A stretch of DNA of 5,814 bases. It comes from CAZWIT01 sp964533435. GTDB lineage: Bacteria > Patescibacteriota > Patescibacteriia > UBA1558 > GWA2-36-10. Below, in pieces: positions 1-5,687 of this stretch; the stretch's first letter is position 1, and each line of letters starts with the position of its first letter. Location of the stretch: assembly GCA_964533435.1 (NCBI GenBank), contig CAZHLU010000060.1, forward strand, positions 1-5,814. Reading direction: 5' to 3'. A model generated the notes under the pieces. It searched no databases. It was not told where the DNA came from and saw only the letters and a list, made by a program, of their open reading frames with translations. The position numbers and the translations under genes were made by a program.

Positions 1-26
1 AGCATATTTACTAAAACGTGAACAAT

Positions 27-731
27 TTAGATTATACCCTGCAGATAAGCCAACCGCTTGGAATTTGGCAATATTTCAATAGCATAACGCAACATAGTCC
101 GAGGCATAATTTTATAATTATCTTTAAGAAAATCTAAAAGTATTTTTTCATCAACCCGCTTACCAACTTCTCTCAGCATCCAACCTACTGCCTTTTGAAT
201 CAAATCATGTTCATCGTGTAATAATATTTTGCTAATTTTTAGAGTATCCTGACTTTGACCATAATAAATAAACTGAAAAGTAGCTAAAATTGCCACTCGC
301 CTTTGCCACAGGTTTTTACTTTTTGCTAATTTGTATAAAATATCTTTTGGTTTATCAAATAGATAAGCCCCAACTATCCGTGGCGCTGTCAAATCTATGA
401 GGTCCCAATTATTAATATATTTATAATTTTTAAGATACAAATCAAAAATCTGCTTTTGTTTTTTATTATCACCTTTTTGATACTGACTCACTAAAATAAG
501 TAAAGCACAAAGACGCTCCTCATGAATTGGAGAATGTAATAAGCTTAATACATCTTCTAAAGACAGGTCCAAATATTGTTTGGAAACTTTTCTAATATCA
601 GGCACCGTGATGCCAATAAACTTATCGCCTTCACCATATTGACCTTTGCCTGTTTTAAAAAAACGCAATGAACTAATAGCCCTAGTGGGACTTGATAGTT
701 TTTTTAAATCTTTTTTTAAATTTTGCAACAT
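27..731 (-). CDS. AlkD-type DNA alkylation repair protein
   Basis: This 234-aa protein belongs to the HEAT-like-repeat DNA glycosylases (AlkC/AlkD, DNA alkylation repair family), which remove positively charged alkylated bases such as N3-methyladenine and N7-methylguanine in the cytoplasm. The sequence shows the signature NNWDLID at residues 107-113. Trp109 and Asp113 fall on the same numbers as the DNA-backbone and catalytic residues known for Bacillus cereus AlkD. A later AVGWMLREVGKR (181-192) holds the expected third aromatic residue, Trp184, and LWQRR (141-145) supplies the arginine region. The length matches the family and the catalytic residues are intact, so it should be active. The ATG start is chosen because the protein is full length from it. 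The spacer to the upstream MFS gene is 15 bases without a promoter or Shine-Dalgarno, so it is probably cotranscribed with that gene. The exact substrate range cannot be read from sequence. Confidence 0.9.
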   Translation of the reverse strand: MLQNLKKDLKKLSSPTRAISSLRFFKTGKGQYGEGDKFIGITVPDIRKVSKQYLDLSLEDVLSLLHSPIHEERLCALLILVSQYQKGDNKKQKQIFDLYLKNYKYINNWDLIDLTAPRIVGAYLFDKPKDILYKLAKSKNLWQRRVAILATFQFIYYGQSQDTLKISKILLHDEHDLIQKAVGWMLREVGKRVDEKILLDFLKDNYKIMPRTMLRYAIEILPNSKRLAYLQGII

Positions 732-746
732 ATAATTTAAAGATAA

Positions 747-1943
747 TTAAACTGGCGTATTAATAATAACGTCTTCTAATAAATCTTTATTACTCATTTT
801 ACGACGATTAATGGCCACAATGATAAAAGCCACAAAAGAATAAAAGGCAGCTAGATAAAATGGCCAGCTAATATGATACTGAAAAGTTAAACCAGCAATT
901 AGTGGTGCTATAATCATACCCAAAGAAGCAATTGAGGATAAAATACCTAAAAGCTCACCGCGATTTTGAGGATTAGCACTAACAATCTGACTAGTCATTA
1001 CTACTCTTAAAACTGACTGACCAAAAGTAACCAAGATTAAACCAGCCAAAAACAACGACCAAGAGTGCCAAGCCATTAATAAAAAGCCAGTTGTAAATAA
1101 TAACAATAACCAAAATTCTAAATTTGGTTCGGAAAAATGTTTTAACCAAAAATGTTTTAAAGCCACACCTTGATTCACGGCAATAATCACTCCTACGCCA
1201 GTAAATAATAAACCAGCCACAAAATGATCATAACCAAAGGCACTACCCAAATAAAGAGCAAAAACTGAATTCATACTAACAGCTGCTAAGCCAAACAAAA
1301 ACCAACTAGCAAAATTTGGCAATAATGACTTATTTAACAAAGCTCGTTTAATTGGTGATAAAGGATTAAATTCTATTTTTTTAGTTTTATCTAGATGATG
1401 ATGACTTTCTGGTAAAAAACGCCAAGCTAAAACAGCATTAACTAAAGCTAAGAAACCAACAAACCAAAAAGGGAAAGCATGGGAAATGCTACCTAAAACA
1501 CCGCCCAACAATGGCCCCAAGATAAAACCAATGCCAAAGACGGCTCCAATAATACCTAAATTTGTAGTCCGCTCTTTATCGTCTTTGGCAATATCAACCA
1601 AATAGCTCTGGGCTGTAGAAAAATTACCAGCTGCTAAACCATCGATAATCCTACCTAAAAATAAAATTACTAGTGATTTAGCACTGGCAAAAATAATCCA
1701 ACCCAAAGCCGTACTTAAAATACTGATAACTAAAATAGGTCTGCGTCCTATCCGGTCTGATAACGAACCTAAAAATGGTGCACTAAAAAAAGAAAACAAA
1801 GAAAAAACTGCTAGTAGTAAAGTCACCATAAAAGCACTAGCGCCAAACGATTGCACATAAAAAGGTAAAACTGGAATAACTATCCCTAAACCAATAACGT
1901 CCACTAAGACTGTAAAAATGATTAATGTTTTTTGTCGAGACAT
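747..1943 (-). CDS. MFS drug exporter, TetA-like (DHA1 type)
   Basis: This 398-aa integral membrane protein has about 12 hydrophobic helices and the motifs of proton-coupled drug antiporters. An aspartate in helix 1 (VDVIGLGIVIPVLP, Asp15) is followed by MFS motif A, GSLSDRIGRRP (59-69), between helices 2 and 3. Next come a motif-B-like LGRIIDG with Arg98 (96-102) and antiporter motif C, GAVFGIGFILGPLLGG (133-148). Asp15 and motif A resemble class-B tetracycline exporters, and the length is typical for TetA-like members. The family link is well supported, but the substrate is not: many chromosomal TetA-like proteins do not transport tetracycline. A hydrophilic central stretch (about 176-192, with three histidines) separates the two six-helix halves. 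It is the first gene of a unit with the alkylation repair gene and has its own extended -10 promoter. TAA codons sit in frame just upstream of the ATG, so the start cannot move upstream. Confidence 0.88.
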   Translation of the reverse strand: MSRQKTLIIFTVLVDVIGLGIVIPVLPFYVQSFGASAFMVTLLLAVFSLFSFFSAPFLGSLSDRIGRRPILVISILSTALGWIIFASAKSLVILFLGRIIDGLAAGNFSTAQSYLVDIAKDDKERTTNLGIIGAVFGIGFILGPLLGGVLGSISHAFPFWFVGFLALVNAVLAWRFLPESHHHLDKTKKIEFNPLSPIKRALLNKSLLPNFASWFLFGLAAVSMNSVFALYLGSAFGYDHFVAGLLFTGVGVIIAVNQGVALKHFWLKHFSEPNLEFWLLLLFTTGFLLMAWHSWSLFLAGLILVTFGQSVLRVVMTSQIVSANPQNRGELLGILSSIASLGMIIAPLIAGLTFQYHISWPFYLAAFYSFVAFIIVAINRRKMSNKDLLEDVIINTPV

Positions 1944-1948
1944 ATTTT

Positions 1949-1962
1949 TTAATAATTATTAA
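1949..1962. repeat. 14-bp perfect AT palindrome in the MFS leader
   Basis: TTAATAATTATTAA is an exact palindrome lying between the predicted promoter and the ATG of the TetA-like exporter, 5 bases before the start codon. It could be an operator, since exporter genes are often under local repressors, or a weak hairpin over the ribosome entry site. In such AT-rich DNA it may also be chance. No regulator gene is adjacent. Confidence 0.35.
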
Positions 1963-1971
1963 GCTTGGATT

Positions 1972-1980
1972 ATTCTAGCA
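1972..1980 (-). promoter_or_regulatory. Extended -10 promoter for the TetA-like exporter
   Basis: On the minus strand TGC TAGAAT gives an extended -10 (TGn plus 5 of 6 of TATAAT). No good -35 is seen 17 bases upstream, only a T-rich stretch, which an extended -10 can tolerate. Transcription would start near 1965 and leave a leader of about 22 nt with no Shine-Dalgarno. It lies in the 97-bp spacer after the potassium channel gene, the largest gap within the minus-strand block apart from the terminator region. Confidence 0.55.
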
Positions 1981-2040
1981 TTTTATTAACAAAATAAAAA
2001 GGACATACAAACTTAGAACTTTGATAATATTAATAACAAA

Positions 2041-2394
2041 TTAAAATCTTTTATTATTTTTAGACCAGCTACTTGGCATCTGCTGACGAGCATGACTAGC
2101 TACAGCACTCACAAATGATAAAATAATTCCAATGCCTGTAAATATATAAATAATGGTAAAAATTTTACCGAGATTAGTAGTTGGTGTCAGATCACCATAA
2201 CCCACAGTACTTAAAGTGGTTACACTAAAGTACAAGGAATTCAACCAGCTCCAATGCTCAATATTACGATAAAATATCGTGCCAAAAATAAGAATTATAA
2301 TTACCAAAAATAAAAGACCACGAAATTCTGGATCTTTTAACCCACGCAAAACCGAACCAATAAATCTCGAAATCATAAGAAAAAATGTTATCAT
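2041..2394 (-). CDS. Two-TM potassium channel (ion channel family, Ion_trans_2)
   Basis: This 117-aa membrane protein is a minimal tetrameric potassium channel subunit of the KcsA-like 2-TM/1-P class. Residues 26-43 form the outer helix and 48-62 the pore helix (WSWLNSLYFSVTTLS). TVGYGD (63-68) is the exact K+ selectivity filter, and 77-98 form the inner helix with hinge glycines at 87 and 89. The C-terminus is a short basic tail with no RCK/TrkA-N, cyclic-nucleotide or voltage-sensor domain, so no gating domain is visible. The length is normal for stand-alone bacterial pore proteins. It probably conducts potassium across the cytoplasmic membrane. Its ATG lies three bases after the stop of the preceding small membrane protein, so the two are likely cotranscribed. 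There is no Shine-Dalgarno. Identity as a channel is firm; its physiological role is inferred. Confidence 0.92.
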   Translation of the reverse strand: MITFFLMISRFIGSVLRGLKDPEFRGLLFLVIIILIFGTIFYRNIEHWSWLNSLYFSVTTLSTVGYGDLTPTTNLGKIFTIIYIFTGIGIILSFVSAVASHARQQMPSSWSKNNKRF

Positions 2395-2397
2395 ATT

Positions 2398-2700
2398 TTA
2401 TTTTTTATTTANNNNNNNNNNNNNNNNNNNNNNNNNNNNNNNNNNNNNNNNNNNNNNNNNNNNNNNNNNNNNNNNNNNNNNNNNNNNNNNNNNNNNNNNN
2501 NNNNNNNNNNNTAACTCCCAAGCAGCTGTCAAAATAAACACAATCTGTAAAATAATAAAAATCCAATCACTAATATAAATACTATAAATTAATAAAGCGA
2601 GTCCGCCGATAATAAATAATAAATCTTGCTTTTTCTCTTTTTTAATCAATACGCCAGCGGTAATTATTAATAAACCGATAATACCAAAAATTTTAAACAT
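2398..2700 (-). CDS. Small three-helix membrane protein, interrupted by assembly gap
   Basis: I do not recognise the family with certainty. The readable N-terminal 63 residues (2512-2700) form three hydrophobic segments at about 3-19, 26-43 and 46-62. The first two are separated by a basic loop, KKEKKQ (20-25). The sequence then enters a 100-N gap and only an NKK-stop tail (2398-2409) lies beyond it, so the frame across the gap and the true length are unknown. The third helix is almost complete before the gap, so the real protein may be only slightly longer than what is visible. Small half-transporter-like or CBU_0592-like membrane proteins have a similar look, but this is only a resemblance. 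It starts 11 bases after the methyltransferase stop and ends 3 bases before the channel ATG, which places it inside the operon. Confidence 0.6.
   Translation of the reverse strand: MFKIFGIIGLLIITAGVLIKKEKKQDLLFIIGGLALLIYSIYISDWIFIILQIVFILTAAWELXXXXXXXXXXXXXXXXXXXXXXXXXXXXXXXXXXNKK
2412..2511. other. Assembly gap of 100 N
   Basis: One hundred consecutive undetermined bases, the conventional placeholder for a scaffold gap of unknown length. It lies inside the small membrane protein gene. Between the gap and the channel start the minus strand has TAA in all three frames (2409-2411, 2405-2407, 2398-2400). Whatever frame emerges from the gap must therefore stop before the channel gene. Confidence 0.97.
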
Positions 2701-2711
2701 AATAATATAAT

Positions 2712-3395
2712 TTAATTATTTTTATAATACTTCAAAACTTCTCGATAGGTCTTGGGATGAACGCGGGCTAATTTTTTTGAATCAGCTACTAAATTTTGTA
2801 ATTGCGAATTTTTATTTAAAAATTCTTGACTGACAAAAAATAAAATATTCTGCCGATACCAATATTTCACTCTTTCATCAAACCAAATTTTATCACGCAG
2901 AAGATCAATTGGATAAAAATCAAACTGAAAAAACTTTTTTGCCCAATATTCTGGCCATTGCTCATTGAGATGCAACATCTTAGCGTACAAATCTTGACCT
3001 GGAATGGCTGCTGAAAATAAAATAATTTGACTAATATTCGTTAAAAAATGGACCAATTTATCAGAACTACTAGCAGGCAAATGTTCTGCTACTTCTAAGC
3101 AAAGACTCAAATCGTATTTGCCAGATAAATTAAAATCTTGCTCTAATTCTTGAACTACAAATTTTTTTTGTGGGATCAACAACTCTCTTTGATCGACCCA
3201 TTTACCATCTACGCCCAGATAATTATCAATACCATTCTCCGCAAAAACTTTAAGCCAGGCACCTAAACCACAACCAATATCAATAACACTAGACAATGAA
3301 GGAAATAAATCTAAAACTAATGGCACAATAACTTGTGCTGATTGATAAGAATCTACCTTTTGCTTGTCAAAAAAATTTTTAGGATAATTTTTCAT
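2712..3395 (-). CDS. Class I SAM-dependent methyltransferase, substrate unknown
   Basis: This 227-aa soluble protein has the Rossmann-type SAM-binding fold of the Methyltransf_23/11 group. Motif I is VIDIGCGLGAWL (37-48). The acidic residue that contacts the ribose of SAM is probably Asp63 in LGVDGKW. The post-motif signature is YDLSLCLEVAEHLP (94-107), where EVAEHL is typical of small-molecule and glycan methyltransferases. The C-terminal third is rich in Trp, Tyr and Phe (about 140-190) and probably forms the acceptor pocket, but no substrate can be named. Its ATG overlaps the stop of the CYTH gene by one base (TAATG), which favours coupled translation. The small membrane protein follows after 11 bases. 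No membrane anchor or signal peptide is seen. Confidence 0.85.
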   Translation of the reverse strand: MKNYPKNFFDKQKVDSYQSAQVIVPLVLDLFPSLSSVIDIGCGLGAWLKVFAENGIDNYLGVDGKWVDQRELLIPQKKFVVQELEQDFNLSGKYDLSLCLEVAEHLPASSSDKLVHFLTNISQIILFSAAIPGQDLYAKMLHLNEQWPEYWAKKFFQFDFYPIDLLRDKIWFDERVKYWYRQNILFFVSQEFLNKNSQLQNLVADSKKLARVHPKTYREVLKYYKNN

Positions 3396-3994
3396 TATAT
3401 TTTAATAGTGCCAGAATCTACTAAAGCTTGAAAATGCTGTGGTCGTTGTTGTTGTAAATAAAGTATAACTTTACCAAAAACTGATTTTACTTCCAAATTA
3501 TGCTCTTTAGCCCAAATCAAAATTTTAGTTTTAGCAATTTCCGCATCCGCAAAACTGTCAACTAATAATTCAACCTCTATAAGAGCATAATTAAAATTTT
3601 CACCACTAACAACGTCAACATCAATATTAAACTCTCCTTGCTGATATTTACGCCTAACTGTTTTTAATTCACAAAAAGGTCGATAATTATAAAGTAATAA
3701 AGCCTGAGCCAAGTCCTGCTTTGAATCTATTTGTAAAAATTGACGTATTTGTTCATCAACAATAATCTCTTCGTATTGATCGGTTAAATAATCTTTTTTT
3801 CGGCCATCCAATGGCACCTTTAATTCCCAAGTGCTATCTCTTTGCCTTAGCCAAATATCATCTTTAGACAAAGCATAATCAGGCGTATCATAATAAACAT
3901 CTACAAAACTAAGCTCTTTTATAAAACTAGCTGTTTTAAGTAAATTTTCTAATTGATCTTGATCTACTAAAAACTTTTGTTCTATTTCTATCAT
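3395..3994 (-). CDS. CYTH-domain triphosphatase, thiamine-triphosphatase-like
   Basis: This 199-aa protein has the CYTH fold, whose triphosphate tunnel hydrolyses inorganic tripolyphosphate, thiamine triphosphate or related compounds with a divalent metal. Diagnostic features in order: EIEQK (3-7), the ExExK signature at the extreme N-terminus; YYDTPDYALSKDDIWLRQRD (34-53); WELKVP (56-61); a basic CELKTVRRKY; and the acidic pair of strands IDVDVV and ALIEVEL that binds metal. The ending, GKVILYLQQQRPQHFQALVDSG, resembles animal-type thiamine triphosphatases more than class IV adenylate cyclases. The ATG at 3994 is chosen because ExExK follows it at once. An in-frame GTG at 4012 is rejected because it lies within the predicted -10 element. 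The gene heads a unit with the methyltransferase, a small membrane protein and the potassium channel. The exact substrate is not decided by sequence. Confidence 0.88.
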   Translation of the reverse strand: MIEIEQKFLVDQDQLENLLKTASFIKELSFVDVYYDTPDYALSKDDIWLRQRDSTWELKVPLDGRKKDYLTDQYEEIIVDEQIRQFLQIDSKQDLAQALLLYNYRPFCELKTVRRKYQQGEFNIDVDVVSGENFNYALIEVELLVDSFADAEIAKTKILIWAKEHNLEVKSVFGKVILYLQQQRPQHFQALVDSGTIKI

Positions 3995-4002
3995 ATTACT
4001 TA

Positions 4003-4031
4003 ATAATAGCACGCGATTTTAGGCCTGACCA
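4003..4031 (-). promoter_or_regulatory. Promoter of the CYTH operon, leaderless geometry
   Basis: On the minus strand the -35 candidate TGGTCA (4026-4031, 4 of 6 of TTGACA) lies exactly 17 bases from TATTAT (4003-4008). TGC in front of TATTAT makes an extended -10. The ATG lies only 8 bases after the -10, so transcription would begin about two bases before it and give an essentially leaderless mRNA. The -35 lies five bases after the T-tract of the preceding terminator. Confidence 0.65.
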
Positions 4032-4036
4032 GGACT
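4021..4036. repeat. Imperfect inverted repeat over the CYTH -35
   Basis: AGGCCTGACCAGGACT pairs with itself at 6 of 8 positions (core CCTG..CAGG) and covers the -35 box of the CYTH promoter. The position suits a repressor operator. It is too small and isolated for a firm call, and no regulator is nearby. Confidence 0.3.
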
Positions 4037-4055
4037 AAAAAACCGCCTGAAGCGG
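4037..4055 (-). terminator. Intrinsic terminator after the MFS and small-protein unit
   Basis: On the minus strand CCGC-TTCAG-GCGG is followed directly by six T. The stem is 4 GC pairs, or 5 with a T-G pair closing a three-base loop. It lies 30 bases downstream of the small membrane protein stop, in strongly AT-rich DNA where such a GC hairpin stands out. It separates the upstream MFS/small-protein unit from the CYTH operon. Confidence 0.75.
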
Positions 4056-4085
4056 ACTGATGATAATTAATTATTATTTAAAAAA

Positions 4086-4253
4086 TTATTTTTTAGCTAA
4101 ATTATATAAATAGAAAAATAACAAAGAAGCCCCTGCTAAAACTAAAGCTGTTTTAGGATCAACTAAAGCAGCCACTATTATCAAAAAAGTGTCTAAAATA
4201 ACTAAATGTTCATCTGTTTTCTCTTGAAAATTTACTTTTTTATCTTCTAACAT
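4086..4253 (-). CDS. 55-aa two-helix membrane protein, hypothetical
   Basis: A small ORF that I translated by hand: 55 residues, ATG to TAA. The first 16 residues are hydrophilic and charged (MLEDKKVNFQEKTDEH). Two hydrophobic segments follow, at about 17-31 and 36-51, joined by a short DPKT turn, and the protein ends in NLAKK. This predicts a helical hairpin with both ends on the same side of the membrane, probably cytoplasmic given the lysines. I recognise no family. Support for it being real comes from context: a near-consensus promoter directly upstream, an intrinsic terminator 30 bases downstream, and a fill of the otherwise empty space between the MFS transporter and the CYTH operon. 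It could be an accessory subunit of the neighbouring transporter, but that is only positional inference. Confidence 0.65.
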   Translation of the reverse strand: MLEDKKVNFQEKTDEHLVILDTFLIIVAALVDPKTALVLAGASLLFFYLYNLAKK

Positions 4254-4262
4254 AGCCTTAAT

Positions 4263-4291
4263 ATTATAGACAAATAAAACTAATCTAGCAA
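4263..4291 (-). promoter_or_regulatory. Promoter of the 55-aa membrane protein
   Basis: On the minus strand TTGCTA (4286-4291, 4 of 6 of the -35 consensus), a 17-base spacer and a perfect TATAAT (4263-4268). The ATG is 9 bases beyond the -10, so the mRNA would carry about 3 leader bases. AAGG just before the ATG is too close to act as a Shine-Dalgarno. The -35 begins six bases after the last base of the MFS stop codon. Confidence 0.7.
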
Positions 4292-4296
4292 ATATA

Positions 4297-5529
4297 CTAT
4301 GATAATTTAGTTAAATTAATATTAATACTCTTGGGTGTTATTTTTAATAAAATAATAGCAACTAATACACCAACAATACCAATAATACTAAAAGCTTTGG
4401 CAATATCAAAAATATCTGCCAAAATCCCAGCGAAAATTGGACCAATAATATAAGCAATATTAAAAGCCAGATCCTCTAAGGCAATAATTTCCTTTTCTAC
4501 TCTTGGTGTCTCACTGATGTAATCAGCATAAGCAGCATCAATAGCCGGTAAAGTAAAGCTAAAAAAACAAGCTGACACAAAGATCAAAATCATTACCCAC
4601 CAATGATTTTGTATCAGAGCAAAAGATGATAAAATAGCCGAACCTAAAAGTAAACTTATAAAAGCTGTTCTCTTTTTACCAAGCTTTTTAGTAACAGCAC
4701 CGACATACCAGCTCAATAATAAACTCGGCAAGGTAAAGGCTGCCAAGAATAAACCTCCCCAATGATGCCCTTCTCCGAAAATAGGAGCCAAAGTCCAGAA
4801 AAATGCCTCTTGCATAAAAATAAATAAAGTTAAAATCAAAACTGGCAATAAAGTTTTACTAATACGACGCCATAATTTTATTTCTAAATAAAAAGGTTTT
4901 GTTTTTATTTTTCTAACTTTTAGCTCTAGAGGTCTACGATTATACAAAACAATAAAAGTCACTAAAAAAATAGCACTAGTTAATAAAAATAACCACTGAT
5001 AAGCAAACACTTTTAAACCAATACCATCTACAATTAATAAACCAACTATTAGGGGTCCGATCACGCCCGCTAAAGATCTAAATGTTTGGATAATACCAAA
5101 ATTGATAGCGTGCAAATTAATGCTACTATGTCGACCAATATAATCAAAAATACCAAAGCCATAAAAATCATAATAAAGACCCCAAATAGCCATAGCCAGT
5201 AACCAGATACCAAAACCATGAGCTTGAGCTAAAACGATAGGGTGTAAAAATGACAAGGCTAGCATCAACAAAAAGAAGCGACGAAAATCAACGCGCTTCA
5301 TAAATTTACTTAAAACAAAATCAAATAAACCACCAATCAAAGAACTACTACCAATTATTAAACCCAAAATTGTTTCTGAATAACCCTGTTCTTCAATTAA
5401 AATCGGCGTAATATAAGTAACCACGCTATCAAATAAAGCCCAAAATAATATAAATAAACCCAAAATCATGGTCAATTTTAATTGGCCATTTTGATATCTT
5501 GGAGCTACCCTTAAGATTCTAGTTAACAT
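4297..5529 (-). CDS. MFS transporter, substrate unknown
   Basis: This 410-aa integral membrane protein has about 12 hydrophobic helices in two halves joined by a basic cytoplasmic loop (roughly residues 198-228, rich in Arg and Lys). It has the size and layout of the major facilitator superfamily. Motif A is degenerate in the first half (LSKFMKRVDFRR) and clearer in the second (AVTKKLGKKR). SLAGVIGPLIVGLL in the fifth helix resembles motif C of antiporters. It is not closely similar to the TetA-like exporter in this window, so it is not a tandem duplicate. Import or export and the substrate cannot be read from the sequence. The ATG at 5529 is preferred; an in-frame GTG six bases upstream (5535) would also work and sits almost at the predicted transcription start. 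TAG is the stop, unlike the TAA of all other genes here. Confidence 0.82.
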   Translation of the reverse strand: MLTRILRVAPRYQNGQLKLTMILGLFILFWALFDSVVTYITPILIEEQGYSETILGLIIGSSSLIGGLFDFVLSKFMKRVDFRRFFLLMLALSFLHPIVLAQAHGFGIWLLAMAIWGLYYDFYGFGIFDYIGRHSSINLHAINFGIIQTFRSLAGVIGPLIVGLLIVDGIGLKVFAYQWLFLLTSAIFLVTFIVLYNRRPLELKVRKIKTKPFYLEIKLWRRISKTLLPVLILTLFIFMQEAFFWTLAPIFGEGHHWGGLFLAAFTLPSLLLSWYVGAVTKKLGKKRTAFISLLLGSAILSSFALIQNHWWVMILIFVSACFFSFTLPAIDAAYADYISETPRVEKEIIALEDLAFNIAYIIGPIFAGILADIFDIAKAFSIIGIVGVLVAIILLKITPKSININLTKLS

Positions 5530-5539
5530 AAACACTAGT

Positions 5540-5548
5540 ATTATAACA
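5540..5548 (-). promoter_or_regulatory. Consensus extended -10 promoter of the MFS gene
   Basis: On the minus strand TGT TATAAT matches the extended -10 consensus completely. No clear -35 is present at 17 bases; an eight-T tract fills the spacer. The ATG is 10 bases after the -10, which predicts a start near 5533 and a leader of about 4 nt. Palindromic ACTAGT hexamers lie on either side (5534-5539 and 5565-5570). Confidence 0.7.
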
Positions 5549-5574
5549 AAAAAAATGCCTCGGGACTAGTAAAA

Positions 5575-5603
5575 TTGACTATTTTAGTTTAATCTATTAT
5601 ATT
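5575..5603 (+). promoter_or_regulatory. Promoter of tRNA-Ser
   Basis: TTGACT (5575-5580, 5 of 6), a 17-base spacer and TATATT (5598-5603, 5 of 6) face the tRNA. Transcription would begin near 5610, leaving about 78 bases of 5' leader for RNase P to remove. It is back to back with the MFS promoter, the two -10 boxes being about 50 bases apart. Confidence 0.65.
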
Positions 5604-5643
5604 TATAGGGATTTTTAAACTTTATTAAGCTTTAAAGAGGTCG

Positions 5644-5670
5644 CCCGACATTCGCTAAAGATTCGTCGGG
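5644..5670 (+). other. GC-rich stem-loop in the tRNA leader
   Basis: CCCGAC (5644-5649) and GTCGGG (5665-5670) form a perfect six-pair stem with a 15-base loop that contains a repeated ATTCG. No T-tract follows on either strand (TAAAAATAG on plus), so it does not look like an intrinsic terminator. It may be a processing or regulatory structure in the pre-tRNA, or a remnant of a dispersed repeat. Confidence 0.5.
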
Positions 5671-5687
5671 TAAAAATAGTTAATTCT

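Noticed and set aside
2019..2040. Near-palindrome TTTG...CAAA just after the channel stop as a terminator
   Set aside because: It is almost pure A/T with mismatches and no following T-tract, so the hairpin would be weak.
2279..2578. Plus-strand open frame of 99 codons across the N gap
   Set aside because: It is antisense to the potassium channel and the small membrane protein, gets a third of its length from undetermined bases, and has no protein-like signature or promoter.
3995..4012. GTG start that would add six residues (MLLLSN) to the CYTH protein
   Set aside because: The codons overlap the predicted -10 element, and the ExExK signature normally lies at the very N-terminus, as it does from the ATG at 3994.
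5530..5535. GTG start two codons upstream for the second MFS gene
   Set aside because: Not excluded, but ATG at 5529 is stronger and the predicted transcription start lies near 5533, inside or after the GTG.
5644..5670. Stem-loop as an intrinsic terminator
   Set aside because: No run of T follows the stem on either strand; the plus strand continues with TAAAAATAG and the minus strand with CGACCTC.
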